From JAIUZI01 sp041594355 (GTDB lineage: Bacteria > Pseudomonadota > Alphaproteobacteria > Rhodobacterales > Rhodobacteraceae), in NCBI GenBank assembly GCA_041594355.1, contig JBFHMM010000023.1:1-26481 (forward strand): a stretch of 26,481 nt of DNA. Reading direction: 5' to 3'. A model generated the notes under the pieces. The model did no database searches. It saw only the letters and a list, made by a program, of their open reading frames with translations, and was not told the origin of the DNA. Of this stretch, positions 15,336 to 22,890 are shown one piece after another. The position numbers and the translations under genes were made by a program. Within the stretch, counting starts at the first letter, position 1; every line of letters starts with the position of its first letter.

Positions 15336-16664
15336 TCAGGCAAGCGCGCGTTCCGCCGCCGCCCCCAGCCTGAGCAGCGCCTCTTCGCTGTCTGGCGGTC
15401 CCATCAGGGACACGCCGCAACTGGGTGTGCCCGTGGGAAGGGTCAGCGCGCACAGCCCCATCAGGTTGCCGACCCGCGTGTTGCGCAACGCCAGCAGATT
15501 TTCCGTAACATAGTACTCATGATCGCTGAGCAGCCGGTCGGCCGCAGGCGGCAGGATCGGCGAGGTCGGGCAGATCACCGCGTCAAACCCGGCGGTGGCG
15601 CTGTCCCAGGCCATGCGCACCGCCTCGACCAAGGCCCAACCGGCCACGTAGTCGGGGGCGGAGTGCTTGGCCCCGGCGCGGAACCGTTCGAGGATCTCGG
15701 CATACATCAGCTCCGGGTTGGCTTCGATCACGTCCCGCCACAATCCATAGGCTTCGCCGCAGTAGAGCACCTCGACAGCCGAAAAGGCGTCGGGCAGTTC
15801 CGGCACCTTCACCGGTACGATTTCAGCGCCCGCATCGCGGAACCGACGAACCGCGTGATCGAACCCTTCGGCGGGCGCGTCGCGCAGCCCATCAAAGGCG
15901 AGGGTCTCCAGTACCGCGAACCGCCGCCCCTTGAGCGAGGCGCCGCGCAGGTCGGCGGGCTTGCCGTTTTCCATCATCGCCAGCAGCAGCGCCGCATCCT
16001 CGACCGAACGGGTCAGCGGGCCGACAGTGTCAAGCTTCAGGCATAGTGGCACAACCCCTTCGAGACTGACGCGGCCACTGGTGGTTTTCAGCCCGACAAG
16101 GTCGTTCCACGCCGCCGGGGTCCGCACCGAACCGCCGGTGTCAGAGCCGATGCCAGCCGCCGCGAGGCCAAAGGCGACAGAGGTTGCCGCACCGGAAGAC
16201 GATCCGCCCGAGACCGCGCCGGCGTCATTCACGCAGGGCGGCGAGGCGGTGACGGGATTCAACCCCAGCCCGGAAAACGCCAGTTCACTCATATGCGTCT
16301 TGCCCAAACAGACCGAGCCCAGAGCGGTGGCATTGCGCAGCACCAGCGCGTCGCGGTCCGGCACCCGGTCTTTCAGCAGGGCTGATCCCGCCTCGGTCGC
16401 GGTGCCGGCGGTATCGAACAGGTCTTTCCAGCTGATCGGCACCCCGTCCAGCAGCGACAGGCGCAACCCGGCCTGCGCCCGGTCGCGCGCCGCACCGGCT
16501 TCGGCCAGCGCCCGGTCGCGCGTGGTGCGGGCATAGATGCGATCGCTGAACTCATGCCCTTCGATCGCATCGAGGTAACATTCGGTCAGTGCCACCGGGT
16601 CGATCTGTCCTGCGGCGATACCGCGGCCCAGATCGCCCGCAGTCATTGTCAGCCAGTCACGCAT
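15336..16664 (-). CDS. Amidase signature family amidohydrolase
   Basis: The 442-residue amidase signature enzyme uses a Ser-cisSer-Lys triad. Visible residues are Lys80 in GVPISWKDLFD, cis-Ser155 in VSGGSSSGAATSVA and nucleophile Ser179 in GIGSDTGGSVRTPAAW. The whole Gly/Ser-rich signature block is intact, and length is normal. Such enzymes hydrolyse carboxamides; specificity cannot be read from the motifs. No gatB or gatC lies nearby, and the sequence is not obviously GatA, so a catabolic or housekeeping amidase is more likely than the tRNA amidotransferase subunit. AGGGGG lies about five bases before the ATG at 16664. It is divergent from ubiH (85-base gap) and heads the minus-strand run amidase, aminotransferase, ftsK, lolA. 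Confidence 0.9.
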   Translation of the reverse strand: MRDWLTMTAGDLGRGIAAGQIDPVALTECYLDAIEGHEFSDRIYARTTRDRALAEAGAARDRAQAGLRLSLLDGVPISWKDLFDTAGTATEAGSALLKDRVPDRDALVLRNATALGSVCLGKTHMSELAFSGLGLNPVTASPPCVNDAGAVSGGSSSGAATSVAFGLAAAGIGSDTGGSVRTPAAWNDLVGLKTTSGRVSLEGVVPLCLKLDTVGPLTRSVEDAALLLAMMENGKPADLRGASLKGRRFAVLETLAFDGLRDAPAEGFDHAVRRFRDAGAEIVPVKVPELPDAFSAVEVLYCGEAYGLWRDVIEANPELMYAEILERFRAGAKHSAPDYVAGWALVEAVRMAWDSATAGFDAVICPTSPILPPAADRLLSDHEYYVTENLLALRNTRVGNLMGLCALTLPTGTPSCGVSLMGPPDSEEALLRLGAAAERALA

Positions 16665-16749
16665 TCCTGCCCCCTGTTTTCATCGTAATGCGACGGTAGC
16701 GACAGCGCTGCGCATGGACAATCCCGCGCGGGTGATCATATTGCAGGTC

Positions 16750-17976
16750 ATGACGGCAGATACAGATATCGTGATCGTGGGCGGCGGGCTGAACGGCCCC
16801 GCCCTGGCCCTGGCTTTGGCACAGAACGGGTTCACCGTGACGGTGATCGACGGACTGGCCGAGACCCTGCGCAAGAACGCGGCGTTTGACGGGCGCGCCT
16901 ATGCTCTGGCGCTGGCCTCGCAGCGGTTGCTGGCCGCCACCGGTGTCTGGGACCGGGTGGCCGACGAAGCCCAACCGATGCTGGAGATCAAGGTCACCGA
17001 CGGCCACGCGGGCAGCGGGCCGTCGCCGTTCCTGATGCATTTCGACCACGCCGAGATCGAAGAGGGCCCGATGGGCTATATGGTCGAGGACCGGCACCTG
17101 CGGCGCGCCTTTCTCGACGCCATGGCCGACACCGCCGGCATCACGAGGATCAGCGGGAAAACGGTTGTTTCCCAATCCGTTGGACAAAACCACGTGACGC
17201 TGACGCTGGCCGATGACAGCACCGTGCGCGGCCGCGTTCTGATCGGCTGCGACGGGCGCCGCAGCGGCACCGCCGCCCGCGCGGGGATCAAGCGGACGGG
17301 TTGGGACTATGGCCAGACCGCGCTGGTTTGCGCGATTGCCCACGACAAGCCGCACGACGGCGTCGCGCATCAGTTTTTCATGCCACCGGGCCCGCTGGCG
17401 ATCCTGCCGCTGACCGGCAACCGCAGCTCGATCGTCTGGAGCGAGCGGACCGACACCGCGCGCGAGATCCAAGCGCTGGACGATGCCGGTTACCTGGCGG
17501 CGCTGCGGCCCCGGTTCGGCGACTTCCTGGGCGAAATAAAGATTGCAGGTCAGAGGCTTACCTATCCACTGGGCCTGACCATCGCCAACCGTTTCGTCGA
17601 CGAACGGCTGGCCCTGGTGGGCGATGCAGCCCATGGGATGCACCCGATTGCCGGGCAGGGTCTGAATGCCGGTTTGCGCGATGTGGGGGCGGTGGTGGAG
17701 GTGTTGGTGCTGGCGGCGCGGCGGGGCGAGGACATCGGCGCCATCGACGTGCTGGAGCGTTACCAGCAATGGCGCCGGTTCGACACGGCAACGCTGGCCG
17801 CCGCAACGGATGTATTTAACCGACTGTTCTCAAACGACAATCCTCTACTGCGGATGGGTCGGGACATCGGCATGGGGCTGGTCGGTGCGGTGCCCGGACT
17901 GCGCCGCGGGTTCGTCCGCGAGGCCGCCGGGCTGACCGGGGATCTGCCGCTGCTGTTGCAGGGAAAACGGATTTGA
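16750..17976 (+). CDS. ubiH: UbiH/UbiF-family FAD-dependent ubiquinone-biosynthesis hydroxylase
   Basis: The 408-residue flavoprotein monooxygenase should hydroxylate the ring of an octa- or decaprenylphenol intermediate in aerobic ubiquinone synthesis at the inner membrane. The amino-terminal Rossmann motif DIVIVGGGLNGPALALALA (about 6-24) binds FAD. The mid-protein VLIGCDGRRSG is the DG motif. LVGDAAHGMHPIAGQGLNAG (about 289-308) is the second FAD motif typical of UbiH/COQ6. The tail FNRLFSNDNPLLRMGRDIGMG is characteristic of the family. The regiospecificity (UbiH, UbiF, UbiL or UbiM-like) cannot be settled by eye. ATG 16750 was preferred over 16714 because it starts three codons before the dinucleotide fold; the ribosome binding site (AGG) is weak. 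The stop codon lies inside a terminator-like hairpin. Confidence 0.88.
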   Translation: MTADTDIVIVGGGLNGPALALALAQNGFTVTVIDGLAETLRKNAAFDGRAYALALASQRLLAATGVWDRVADEAQPMLEIKVTDGHAGSGPSPFLMHFDHAEIEEGPMGYMVEDRHLRRAFLDAMADTAGITRISGKTVVSQSVGQNHVTLTLADDSTVRGRVLIGCDGRRSGTAARAGIKRTGWDYGQTALVCAIAHDKPHDGVAHQFFMPPGPLAILPLTGNRSSIVWSERTDTAREIQALDDAGYLAALRPRFGDFLGEIKIAGQRLTYPLGLTIANRFVDERLALVGDAAHGMHPIAGQGLNAGLRDVGAVVEVLVLAARRGEDIGAIDVLERYQQWRRFDTATLAAATDVFNRLFSNDNPLLRMGRDIGMGLVGAVPGLRRGFVREAAGLTGDLPLLLQGKRI

Positions 17977-17988
17977 GTCCGTTTTGTA
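17964..17988 (+). terminator. Terminator-like hairpin overlapping the ubiH stop codon
   Basis: AAAACGGA (17964-17971) and TCCGTTTT (17978-17985) pair perfectly across the six-base loop TTTGAG, which carries the TGA stop (17974-17976). The descending arm is T-rich and runs into GT. The stem is AT-rich at its base, so it may be a weak terminator. Confidence 0.5.
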
Positions 17989-18023
17989 CCACCCCAAAAC
18001 CCGCCTTTGACCGTTTTGTACCA
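17979..18023 (+). repeat. Direct repeat of CCGTTTTGTACCA
   Basis: The 13-mer CCGTTTTGTACCA occurs at 17979-17991 and 18011-18023, 32 bases apart, each preceded by TTTGA (directly, or with GT in between). Three helical turns separate them. It could be a paired protein-binding site or a duplication scar at the edge of the low-GC insert; there is no recognised binding protein. Confidence 0.6.
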
Positions 18024-18355
18024 AATTTCCCGCGTCCCTGAACTCCGTTCGGGCAGGGCGCCGAGCCTGTTCGGACGGGCTGCGGACAGACAGGGGAAGG
18101 ACCGTTGACCGCTCGTTGACGCCCGGGAAATGGCCCGTAGCTGCCATTCGCAGAAGTCGCGGAGAATGACCGCTTCGTGTCCAATTTACCCGCTCCCCTC
18201 CACCACGGCGTCCAGCGGCTTTGCCGACTGCCCAGTCATTTGCAGGTCATTTTCGGATGACGGCTATGAAGCCGCAGGACCCATATGGTATCAGGGAAAT
18301 GGATGCGTGGTGGAGTCGCAAACGTCCCAACAATGAGCACTGCCAGAGGTAAGTT
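18024..18355. other. Intergenic region between ubiH and the FkbM gene, no gene found
   Basis: No convincing coding sequence is present. The first half (to about 18130) is GC-rich and contains CGTTGAC twice (near 18105 and 18115). At about 18136-18175 an imperfect inverted repeat, GCCATTCGC then GCGGAGAATGACC, resembles a small non-coding repeat type I have seen between Rhodobacterales genes. From about 18180 the composition drops toward that of the FkbM gene, so the insert probably begins here. Confidence 0.5.
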
Positions 18356-19159
18356 ATGAAAGACCGGTTTGTTGGTACTGTCTTCGGGCGAATGCTGCTT
18401 AGGGCACGGTCATACGCTTCGCTTCGCAGCATTCCTTTTGCCAACCCTGAACAAGCGGCGGCTACGAGTAATGCAATCCTCGCTGACAGACTGATCATTG
18501 GGCTTTGCGAAGGCAAAGCAACCTTTCTTGACGTTGGTGCACATATTGGCTCCGTATTTTCCGCGGTTCATCAGGCCTTTCCAGATATGAGGATCCTCGC
18601 TATCGAGGCAGATCCTGAGAAGGCATCTTCGTTAAGAGAGAGGTTCTCTTACTGCTCTGTCCATGAAACTGCTGTTGGCGAAGAAACGGGACCCGCAAGT
18701 TTTTTTCTTTGCGACGATAGACCCGGCTTCAGCTCATTGGACAACAATGTTGAGGGAACGCGCGAAGTCCTTGTCAATATTGATACCTTGGACATTTTAC
18801 TCCCTGATGAGACAGTGGACATCATCAAGATCGACATTGAAGGCGCTGAGCTTGGCGCTTTGCGAGGTGGCGTAAACCTTCTCGAGCGATCTCGCCCGGT
18901 GATCATGTTTGAAAGTGCGGGTACAGGGGAAAACAGCTTGGGATACTCCGCTGAAGGCTTGTGGCGGTTCTTTGACGATCATCGTTTCTCGATCTTCTTG
19001 CCCGATCGTCTGGCACACGACGCACCTGCTCTGTCGTTGGACACCTTTCTCGACGCACACCACTATCCGACCCGCAGCGTTAACTTCTTTGCCGTGCCTC
19101 GTGAAAGGCGACTAGACGTCAGGGATGCTGCACGATCAATTCTGGGAATCGTGCCGTAA
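18356..19159 (+). CDS. FkbM-family SAM-dependent methyltransferase
   Basis: The 267-residue protein has the Methyltransf_21 (FkbM) fold. The SAM-binding motif I FLDVGAHIGSVFSA is at 57-70, the acidic end of strand 2 IEADPEKA at 83-90, and the FkbM signature IIKIDIEGAELGALRGG at 156-172, followed by PVIMFES. FkbM enzymes O-methylate sugars, polyketides or other small molecules; the substrate here is unknown. AGAGG lies seven bases before the ATG. The gene is visibly lower in GC than its neighbours and uses codons such as TTT, CTT and GAA freely. It stands between ubiH and the trm112 end of a housekeeping run, with no glycan genes beside it. This suggests acquisition by transfer, perhaps a stray from a surface polysaccharide locus. 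Confidence 0.85.
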   Translation: MKDRFVGTVFGRMLLRARSYASLRSIPFANPEQAAATSNAILADRLIIGLCEGKATFLDVGAHIGSVFSAVHQAFPDMRILAIEADPEKASSLRERFSYCSVHETAVGEETGPASFFLCDDRPGFSSLDNNVEGTREVLVNIDTLDILLPDETVDIIKIDIEGAELGALRGGVNLLERSRPVIMFESAGTGENSLGYSAEGLWRFFDDHRFSIFLPDRLAHDAPALSLDTFLDAHHYPTRSVNFFAVPRERRLDVRDAARSILGIVP

Positions 19160-19436
19160 GATGCACTGAGCCCATGTTGGTCTCTAATAGCAACAAGTGA
19201 AACGCTGTGTTGAGGTGAGGTCGCTTCGATCAGCTACGGCGAACAAACCGATCATGGAACCAAGCACGCCCAACGGTTGCAATGCGCAGGATGCGGTCCG
19301 TCGTGAGGTTGGACGCGAGCGGCAGAAAAGTCCGCACTGCGGCCGTTGGTGCGGCATGCGGCACGTTTCCCCTCGTCGCCCGTCAACTCGTGGTCGGGGT
19401 CGGGGCGGTTGGTTTTTGGTGGGAGGTGTGGCCGGG
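19160..19436. other. Intergenic region after the FkbM gene, no supported gene
   Basis: Composition changes from about even to GC-rich near 19370. Reading frames cross this stretch on both strands but none has a plausible start, ribosome binding site or family resemblance. No terminator with a T tract follows the FkbM stop. It probably holds the right edge of the inserted segment. Confidence 0.4.
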
Positions 19437-19613
19437 TCAGTCCAGCGAGCGGGCCTCGTCCACCAGCATGATGGGGATGCCGTTCCGGATCGGGAAGGCG
19501 AGGTTGGCGGCGCGGGAGATCAGCTCCTGACGCTCGGCGTCGTATTCGAGGGTGGTCTTGGTCTGCGGACAGACGAGCGCTTCGAGCATGTGGCGGTCAA
19601 AGGCGGGGGTCAT
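19437..19613 (-). CDS. Trm112/UPF0434 family small protein
   Basis: The 58-residue protein begins MTPAFDRHMLEALVCPQTKT and ends NGIPIMLVDEARSLD, both typical of the bacterial Trm112-like (UPF0434, YcaR) family. The amino-terminal VCPQTK keeps one Cys of the zinc-knuckle pattern found in eukaryotic Trm112, and the second pair is absent, as in most proteobacterial members. Eukaryotic Trm112 activates methyltransferases; the bacterial role is less clear. The ATG overlaps the stop of the LON-domain gene by four bases (ATGA), implying translational coupling. It is the last gene of the minus-strand housekeeping run. Confidence 0.88.
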   Translation of the reverse strand: MTPAFDRHMLEALVCPQTKTTLEYDAERQELISRAANLAFPIRNGIPIMLVDEARSLD

Positions 19614-20251
19614 TGCAGTGTATCCTCGCTGCTGTCGCCACGGCGCATGGCGAATTCGATCAGGGTGGCAAGGGTTTCGCGGCGGGTGGCCAGCGAAGGC
19701 GCCTCTAGCAAGGCCTGTTTGTCCTCGGCGTCGAAGTCGAGCAGCATCGAGAGCGAATTGATCAAGAGCTCTTCCTCGGCGTCCTTGAGCGTGTCCCAGT
19801 CTGCGGACAGCTGGCGCGAGGTGAAGAACCGTTCGAGCAGGCCAAGGAAGCGGGGGCGGTCGAAGCCGTGGTCGATCTCGGTCTTGCCGAGGTCGCGGTC
19901 GAAGCCGTCCCAGGACACCCGGCAGCGGCGGTAGGGGGTAAAGCCCACGACCTCTTTTAGCACGCGGTAGCGGCTGATGCCGGTGAGGGTGATCATGTAG
20001 CGGCCGTCCTCGGTTTCGGAAAACTGGGTGACGCGGCCGGCGCAGCCGATGGCGTGCAAGCGGTTGTCGTCGTCGCGCATCGGGCAGGGCTGCACCATCC
20101 CGATCAGCCGCTGCGGGGTTTTCAACGTGTCCTCGAACATCTGCAGGTAACGCGGTTCGAAGATGTGCAGCGGCAACCGGGCGCGCGGCAGCAGCAGCGC
20201 CCCGGGAAGCGGAAACACGGGCAGGATGTCCGGCAGGTCAGCGGCTTGCAT
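19610..20251 (-). CDS. LON substrate-binding (LAN) domain protein
   Basis: The protein has 213 residues from ATG 20251, or 214 from the adjacent ATG 20254. It carries only the amino-terminal substrate-binding domain of the Lon protease, without ATPase or peptidase parts. The hallmark LPVFPLPGALLLPRARLPLHIFEPRY appears near residues 9-35, followed by GMVQP, IGCAGRV and ITLTGISRYRV strands and a helical carboxyl-terminal half. These stand-alone proteins are conserved but biochemically poorly defined; roles in proteolysis or protein quality control are assumed. It lies 30 bases downstream of the thioredoxin gene, and its stop overlaps the trm112 start, so the three are very probably one operon. 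AGGTGC just before the tandem ATGs is a modest ribosome binding site. Confidence 0.9.
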   Translation of the reverse strand: MQAADLPDILPVFPLPGALLLPRARLPLHIFEPRYLQMFEDTLKTPQRLIGMVQPCPMRDDDNRLHAIGCAGRVTQFSETEDGRYMITLTGISRYRVLKEVVGFTPYRRCRVSWDGFDRDLGKTEIDHGFDRPRFLGLLERFFTSRQLSADWDTLKDAEEELLINSLSMLLDFDAEDKQALLEAPSLATRRETLATLIEFAMRRGDSSEDTLQ

Positions 20252-20281
20252 CATGCACCTGATTGTAGCCCCGCGGCGCGG

Positions 20282-21202
20282 TTAGGCAAATATCATCGAG
20301 CTGAGCTTGCGCCGGCCATTGAGAACCACCGGGTCGTTCGGCTTGAGTGCGTCGAAGATGGTGAACAGCTGAGCCTTGGCGGCGCCGTCGTTCCACTCGC
20401 GATCGCGGCGGAACAGTTCGAGCAGCTGGTCGACCGCCTCGGCGACCTGACCGCCGGCGTGCAGCGCCTGCGCCAGATCGAACCGCGCCTGCAGGTCGTC
20501 GGGGTTGGCCTCGACCGCCGCCGTCAGCTCGGCCACGGGGCCGGCATCGGCGGCCTGGCGGGCGAGTTCGAGCTGGGCATGGGCGGCTTCGAGCGCGGGG
20601 TGGGTCGAGATCTCGGCCGGAGCGCCGTTGAGGATCGCCTCGGCCTTGTCCAGCTCGTCCATGGCGATATGGGCGCGCACCAGCCCGCCATAGGCAGTGG
20701 CGTGGTTGGCGTCTTCGCCGAGGATAGCGGCAAAGGTCTGGGCCGCGTCAACGGCGGCGCCTTCGGCGAGCATCTCTTCGGCGGCCTCGACCGCATCGTC
20801 GAGCTGGCCACCGGGGGACTCGCCGCCCGCGGCCTCGATCACGCGGTCAATAAAAGCCTTGATCTCGGAGCCGGGCAGTGCGCCCTGGAACCCGTCGACC
20901 GGCTGGCCCTTGTAGAAGGCATAGACCGTCGGGATCGACTGGATCTGCAGCTGGCCGGCGATCGACTGCGCCTGGTCCACGTTGACCTTGACCATCCTGA
21001 CCGCGCCCTTGGCCGCGGTCACCGCCTCTTCCAGCATCGGGCCTAGGGTTTTGCAGGGGCCGCACCAGGGCGCCCAGAAGTCGACGATGACGGGGACCTC
21101 CTGGCTGGCCTGAACGACATCGGCCATGAACTCCGCTTCGGTGGTGTCCTTGATCAGATCGGCTGCCGGGGCGGCGCCATTGCCGCCGAGAATATCCATC
21201 AT
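20282..21202 (-). CDS. CnoX/YbbN-type thioredoxin with C-terminal TPR-like domain
   Basis: The 306-residue protein joins a thioredoxin domain (about 12-120) to a helical TPR-like region (about 130-306). The active site WAPWCGPCK is complete (Cys47, Cys50) and the cis-proline is Pro91 in IQSIPTVYAF. E. coli CnoX has lost one of these Cys, whereas alphaproteobacterial members keep CGPC and can be redox-active. CnoX proteins act as chaperedoxins: they hold unfolding proteins, protect Cys from overoxidation and hand clients to chaperonins in the cytoplasm. The Ala-rich repeats such as LAQALHAGGQVAEAVDQLLELFRRDREW fit TPR_20. GGAG lies seven bases before ATG 21202; ATG 21199 follows directly. It precedes the LON-domain and Trm112 genes. 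Confidence 0.9.
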   Translation of the reverse strand: MMDILGGNGAAPAADLIKDTTEAEFMADVVQASQEVPVIVDFWAPWCGPCKTLGPMLEEAVTAAKGAVRMVKVNVDQAQSIAGQLQIQSIPTVYAFYKGQPVDGFQGALPGSEIKAFIDRVIEAAGGESPGGQLDDAVEAAEEMLAEGAAVDAAQTFAAILGEDANHATAYGGLVRAHIAMDELDKAEAILNGAPAEISTHPALEAAHAQLELARQAADAGPVAELTAAVEANPDDLQARFDLAQALHAGGQVAEAVDQLLELFRRDREWNDGAAKAQLFTIFDALKPNDPVVLNGRRKLSSMIFA

Positions 21203-21230
21203 GTTTCTACTCCGTATATCGGTTGCGCCT

Positions 21231-21259
21231 TATATGAAAGCTGCGGGCGCGGAAACCAA
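21231..21259 (-). promoter_or_regulatory. Possible promoter of the thioredoxin-LON-trm112 unit
   Basis: On the minus strand TTGGTT (21259-21254) is followed after 17 bases by CATATA (21236-21231, running into AGG). Transcription would start near 21225, about 22 bases before the ATG. It gives this unit its own promoter downstream of the DUF924 gene. Confidence 0.4.
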
Positions 21260-21298
21260 GGGGGATCTGCGCGTAAACTGCATCTGCCGGGGTGCGGT

Positions 21299-21956
21299 TC
21301 AGTCGTCCGGGCCGATTTTCCGGCTATGCGGGAAGTCGCCCGCCGCAATATACGCCGCCTCCTCGGGCGAAGAAACGCGGCCATAGATCGGGTTGCGGTG
21401 CGGGTGGCGGCCAAAGCGGCGGATGACGTCGCGGACGCGGCGAGGCTGATTGCCCATGTCGCCGTAGTGCGCGCGCAGGGGGGCGGGCATCTGGTCCACC
21501 TGCGCATCGGCCAGGGCTATGGCCCGGTCCATGCGGTCCGGGTGATCGGGGCCTTCGCAATGGCAGAGTGCGATCCGGTAGAAGTTTTTCTGCCAGGGAT
21601 GGGGTAGCGCATCGAAATGGCCGGCTTCGACCCCTTCGAGCGCGAGGCGGGTGGCCTTGTTGTCCTGTTCGTAGGCGGCGGGGCTGTCGCGCCAGAGCGA
21701 GCGCGAGAACTGGTCGAGCACGAGGATCAGCGCCAGCCGCCCGGTGGCGGTTGCCGCCCAGTCATCAAGCGCGCCGCGCGCGGCGGCGCGGGTCACGTCA
21801 GTCCATTGCCCGATGATCGCGGCGTCCATACCGCCCTGCATCCGGCTGCGCCAGAAGGCCGATGTGGTCGTCGGGCACCAGCGCGTCAAGGCCGGGCGGG
21901 AACCAGAAGGCCAGCACGTCGTCGGGGATGGCGTCGGAGACCGGCCTTTGTCCCAT
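21299..21956 (-). pseudogene. DUF924-family gene interrupted by a +1 frameshift
   Basis: The gene starts at ATG 21956, eight bases after an AGGAG that overlaps the xth stop. The first frame reads MGQRPVSDAIPDDVLAFWF, the usual DUF924 opening, but then runs out of family resemblance near residue 32 and stops at 21798. The rest of the family, from AFWRSRMQGGMDAAI to YIAAGDFPHSRKIG, is in the next frame down to 21299. The total of 658 bases is one more than a multiple of three. Removing one C of the pair at 21859-21860 (plus strand) would give a continuous protein of about 218 residues. It may be a real mutation or a sequencing error. The downstream frame alone, from TTG 21889, would lack the conserved DVLAFWF block. 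DUF924 proteins have no established function. Confidence 0.75.
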
Positions 21957-21967
21957 GTGCTGCTCTC

Positions 21968-22756
21968 CTAGAGATCGAAGGTGGCGAAGACCGGGGCGTG
22001 GTCGGAGGGTTTTTCCCAGCCGCGGGCGTCGCGCAGGATACGGCTGCTGTGCCCGGCGTTGGAAATGTCGGGTGTGGCCCAGATATGGTCGAGCCGGCGC
22101 CCCTTGTCGGCGGCGTCCCAGTCGCGGGCGCGGTAGGACCACCAGCTGTAGAGCCGGCCGTCGGGGATGTCCTGGCGGGTGATGTCGACCCATTGGCCGG
22201 CGTCCTGGGTTTCGGCCAGCTGACCGACCTCCACCGGGGTATGGCTGACCACTTTCAAGAGCTTCTTGTGATCCCAGACGTCATCCTCGCGCGGGGCGAT
22301 ATTGAGATCGCCAACGAGGATGGATTTTTCGGGCCGGTCGGCATGGAACCAGTCACGCATTTCGGTCAGGTAGTCGAGTTTCTGGCCGAATTTCTCGTTC
22401 TTGCCGCGGTCGGGGATGTCGCCGCCAGCGGGAACGTAAAAGTTGTGGATCACCACACCGTTATCAAGCTGACCCGCGATGTGGCGGGCGTGGCCTAGGC
22501 TGGCGAAATCCTGATCGCCGATGTCGGTGATCGGGCGTTTCGACAGGATGGCGACGCCGTTGTAGCCCTTTTGCCCGCGCGCGATCATATGGGTGTAGCC
22601 GAGCGCGGCGAAGCCTTCGGTCGGGATCTTTTCCACCGGTGACTTGCATTCCTGCAGGCAGAGCACATCGGGGGCCTCTTCGGCCAGAAGCTTGAGCACG
22701 ATGGGTTCGCGCAGGCGGACCGAGTTGATGTTCCAGGTGGCGAGGGTAAAGGGCAT
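21968..22756 (-). CDS. xth: Exodeoxyribonuclease III
   Basis: The 262-residue member of the exonuclease III/AP endonuclease family repairs abasic sites and trims 3' ends. Motifs in order: TLATWNINSVRLR (Asn for metal), VLCLQECKSP (Glu36, metal ligand), GYNGVAILSK, FYVPAGGDIPD (Tyr region), ILVGDLNIAP (Asp-Asn catalytic pair), GRRLDHIWAT (Asp-His), and the final SDHAPVFATFDL (catalytic His). The SDH motif and length are normal. GGAG lies eight bases before ATG 22756. Its TAG stop is embedded in the ribosome binding site of the DUF924 gene 11 bases downstream, so the two are translationally linked. It heads the minus-strand run toward thioredoxin, LON-domain and Trm112 genes. Confidence 0.96.
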   Translation of the reverse strand: MPFTLATWNINSVRLREPIVLKLLAEEAPDVLCLQECKSPVEKIPTEGFAALGYTHMIARGQKGYNGVAILSKRPITDIGDQDFASLGHARHIAGQLDNGVVIHNFYVPAGGDIPDRGKNEKFGQKLDYLTEMRDWFHADRPEKSILVGDLNIAPREDDVWDHKKLLKVVSHTPVEVGQLAETQDAGQWVDITRQDIPDGRLYSWWSYRARDWDAADKGRRLDHIWATPDISNAGHSSRILRDARGWEKPSDHAPVFATFDL

Positions 22757-22833
22757 TGGCAGGTCTCCGGGTGCAGCCGGGCGGAGGTTAGGGCAAAGGC
22801 GCGGCGGGCGAAACCCGGTTCCTGAGCAGCGAA

Positions 22834-22890
22834 GGGGGAATGAGGCTCCGCCCCGCCACCCGGAGTATTTGTCAAAGAGATGAAAGGGGC
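22834..22890 (+). repeat. Rhodobacterales-type extragenic repeat, copy 2
   Basis: GGCTCCGCCCCGCC is followed by ACCCGGAGTATTTGTC and the purine-rich tail AAAGAGATGAAAGGGG. This matches the pattern of copy 1 (CCCGGRRTAYT, then AGADGAARGG) at 10195-10263. It lies exactly where the DMT-like coding remnant loses its similarity, so it may mark the breakpoint. Confidence 0.55.

Noticed and set aside
16657..17769. A 370-codon frame on the minus strand opposite ubiH
   Set aside because: Antisense shadow of a well-recognised flavoprotein; no motif or start signal of its own.
18130..18336. A 68-codon plus-strand frame before the FkbM gene
   Set aside because: No ribosome binding site, no recognisable domain, and it starts in GC-rich non-coding sequence; it might be a transposase remnant but nothing supports it.
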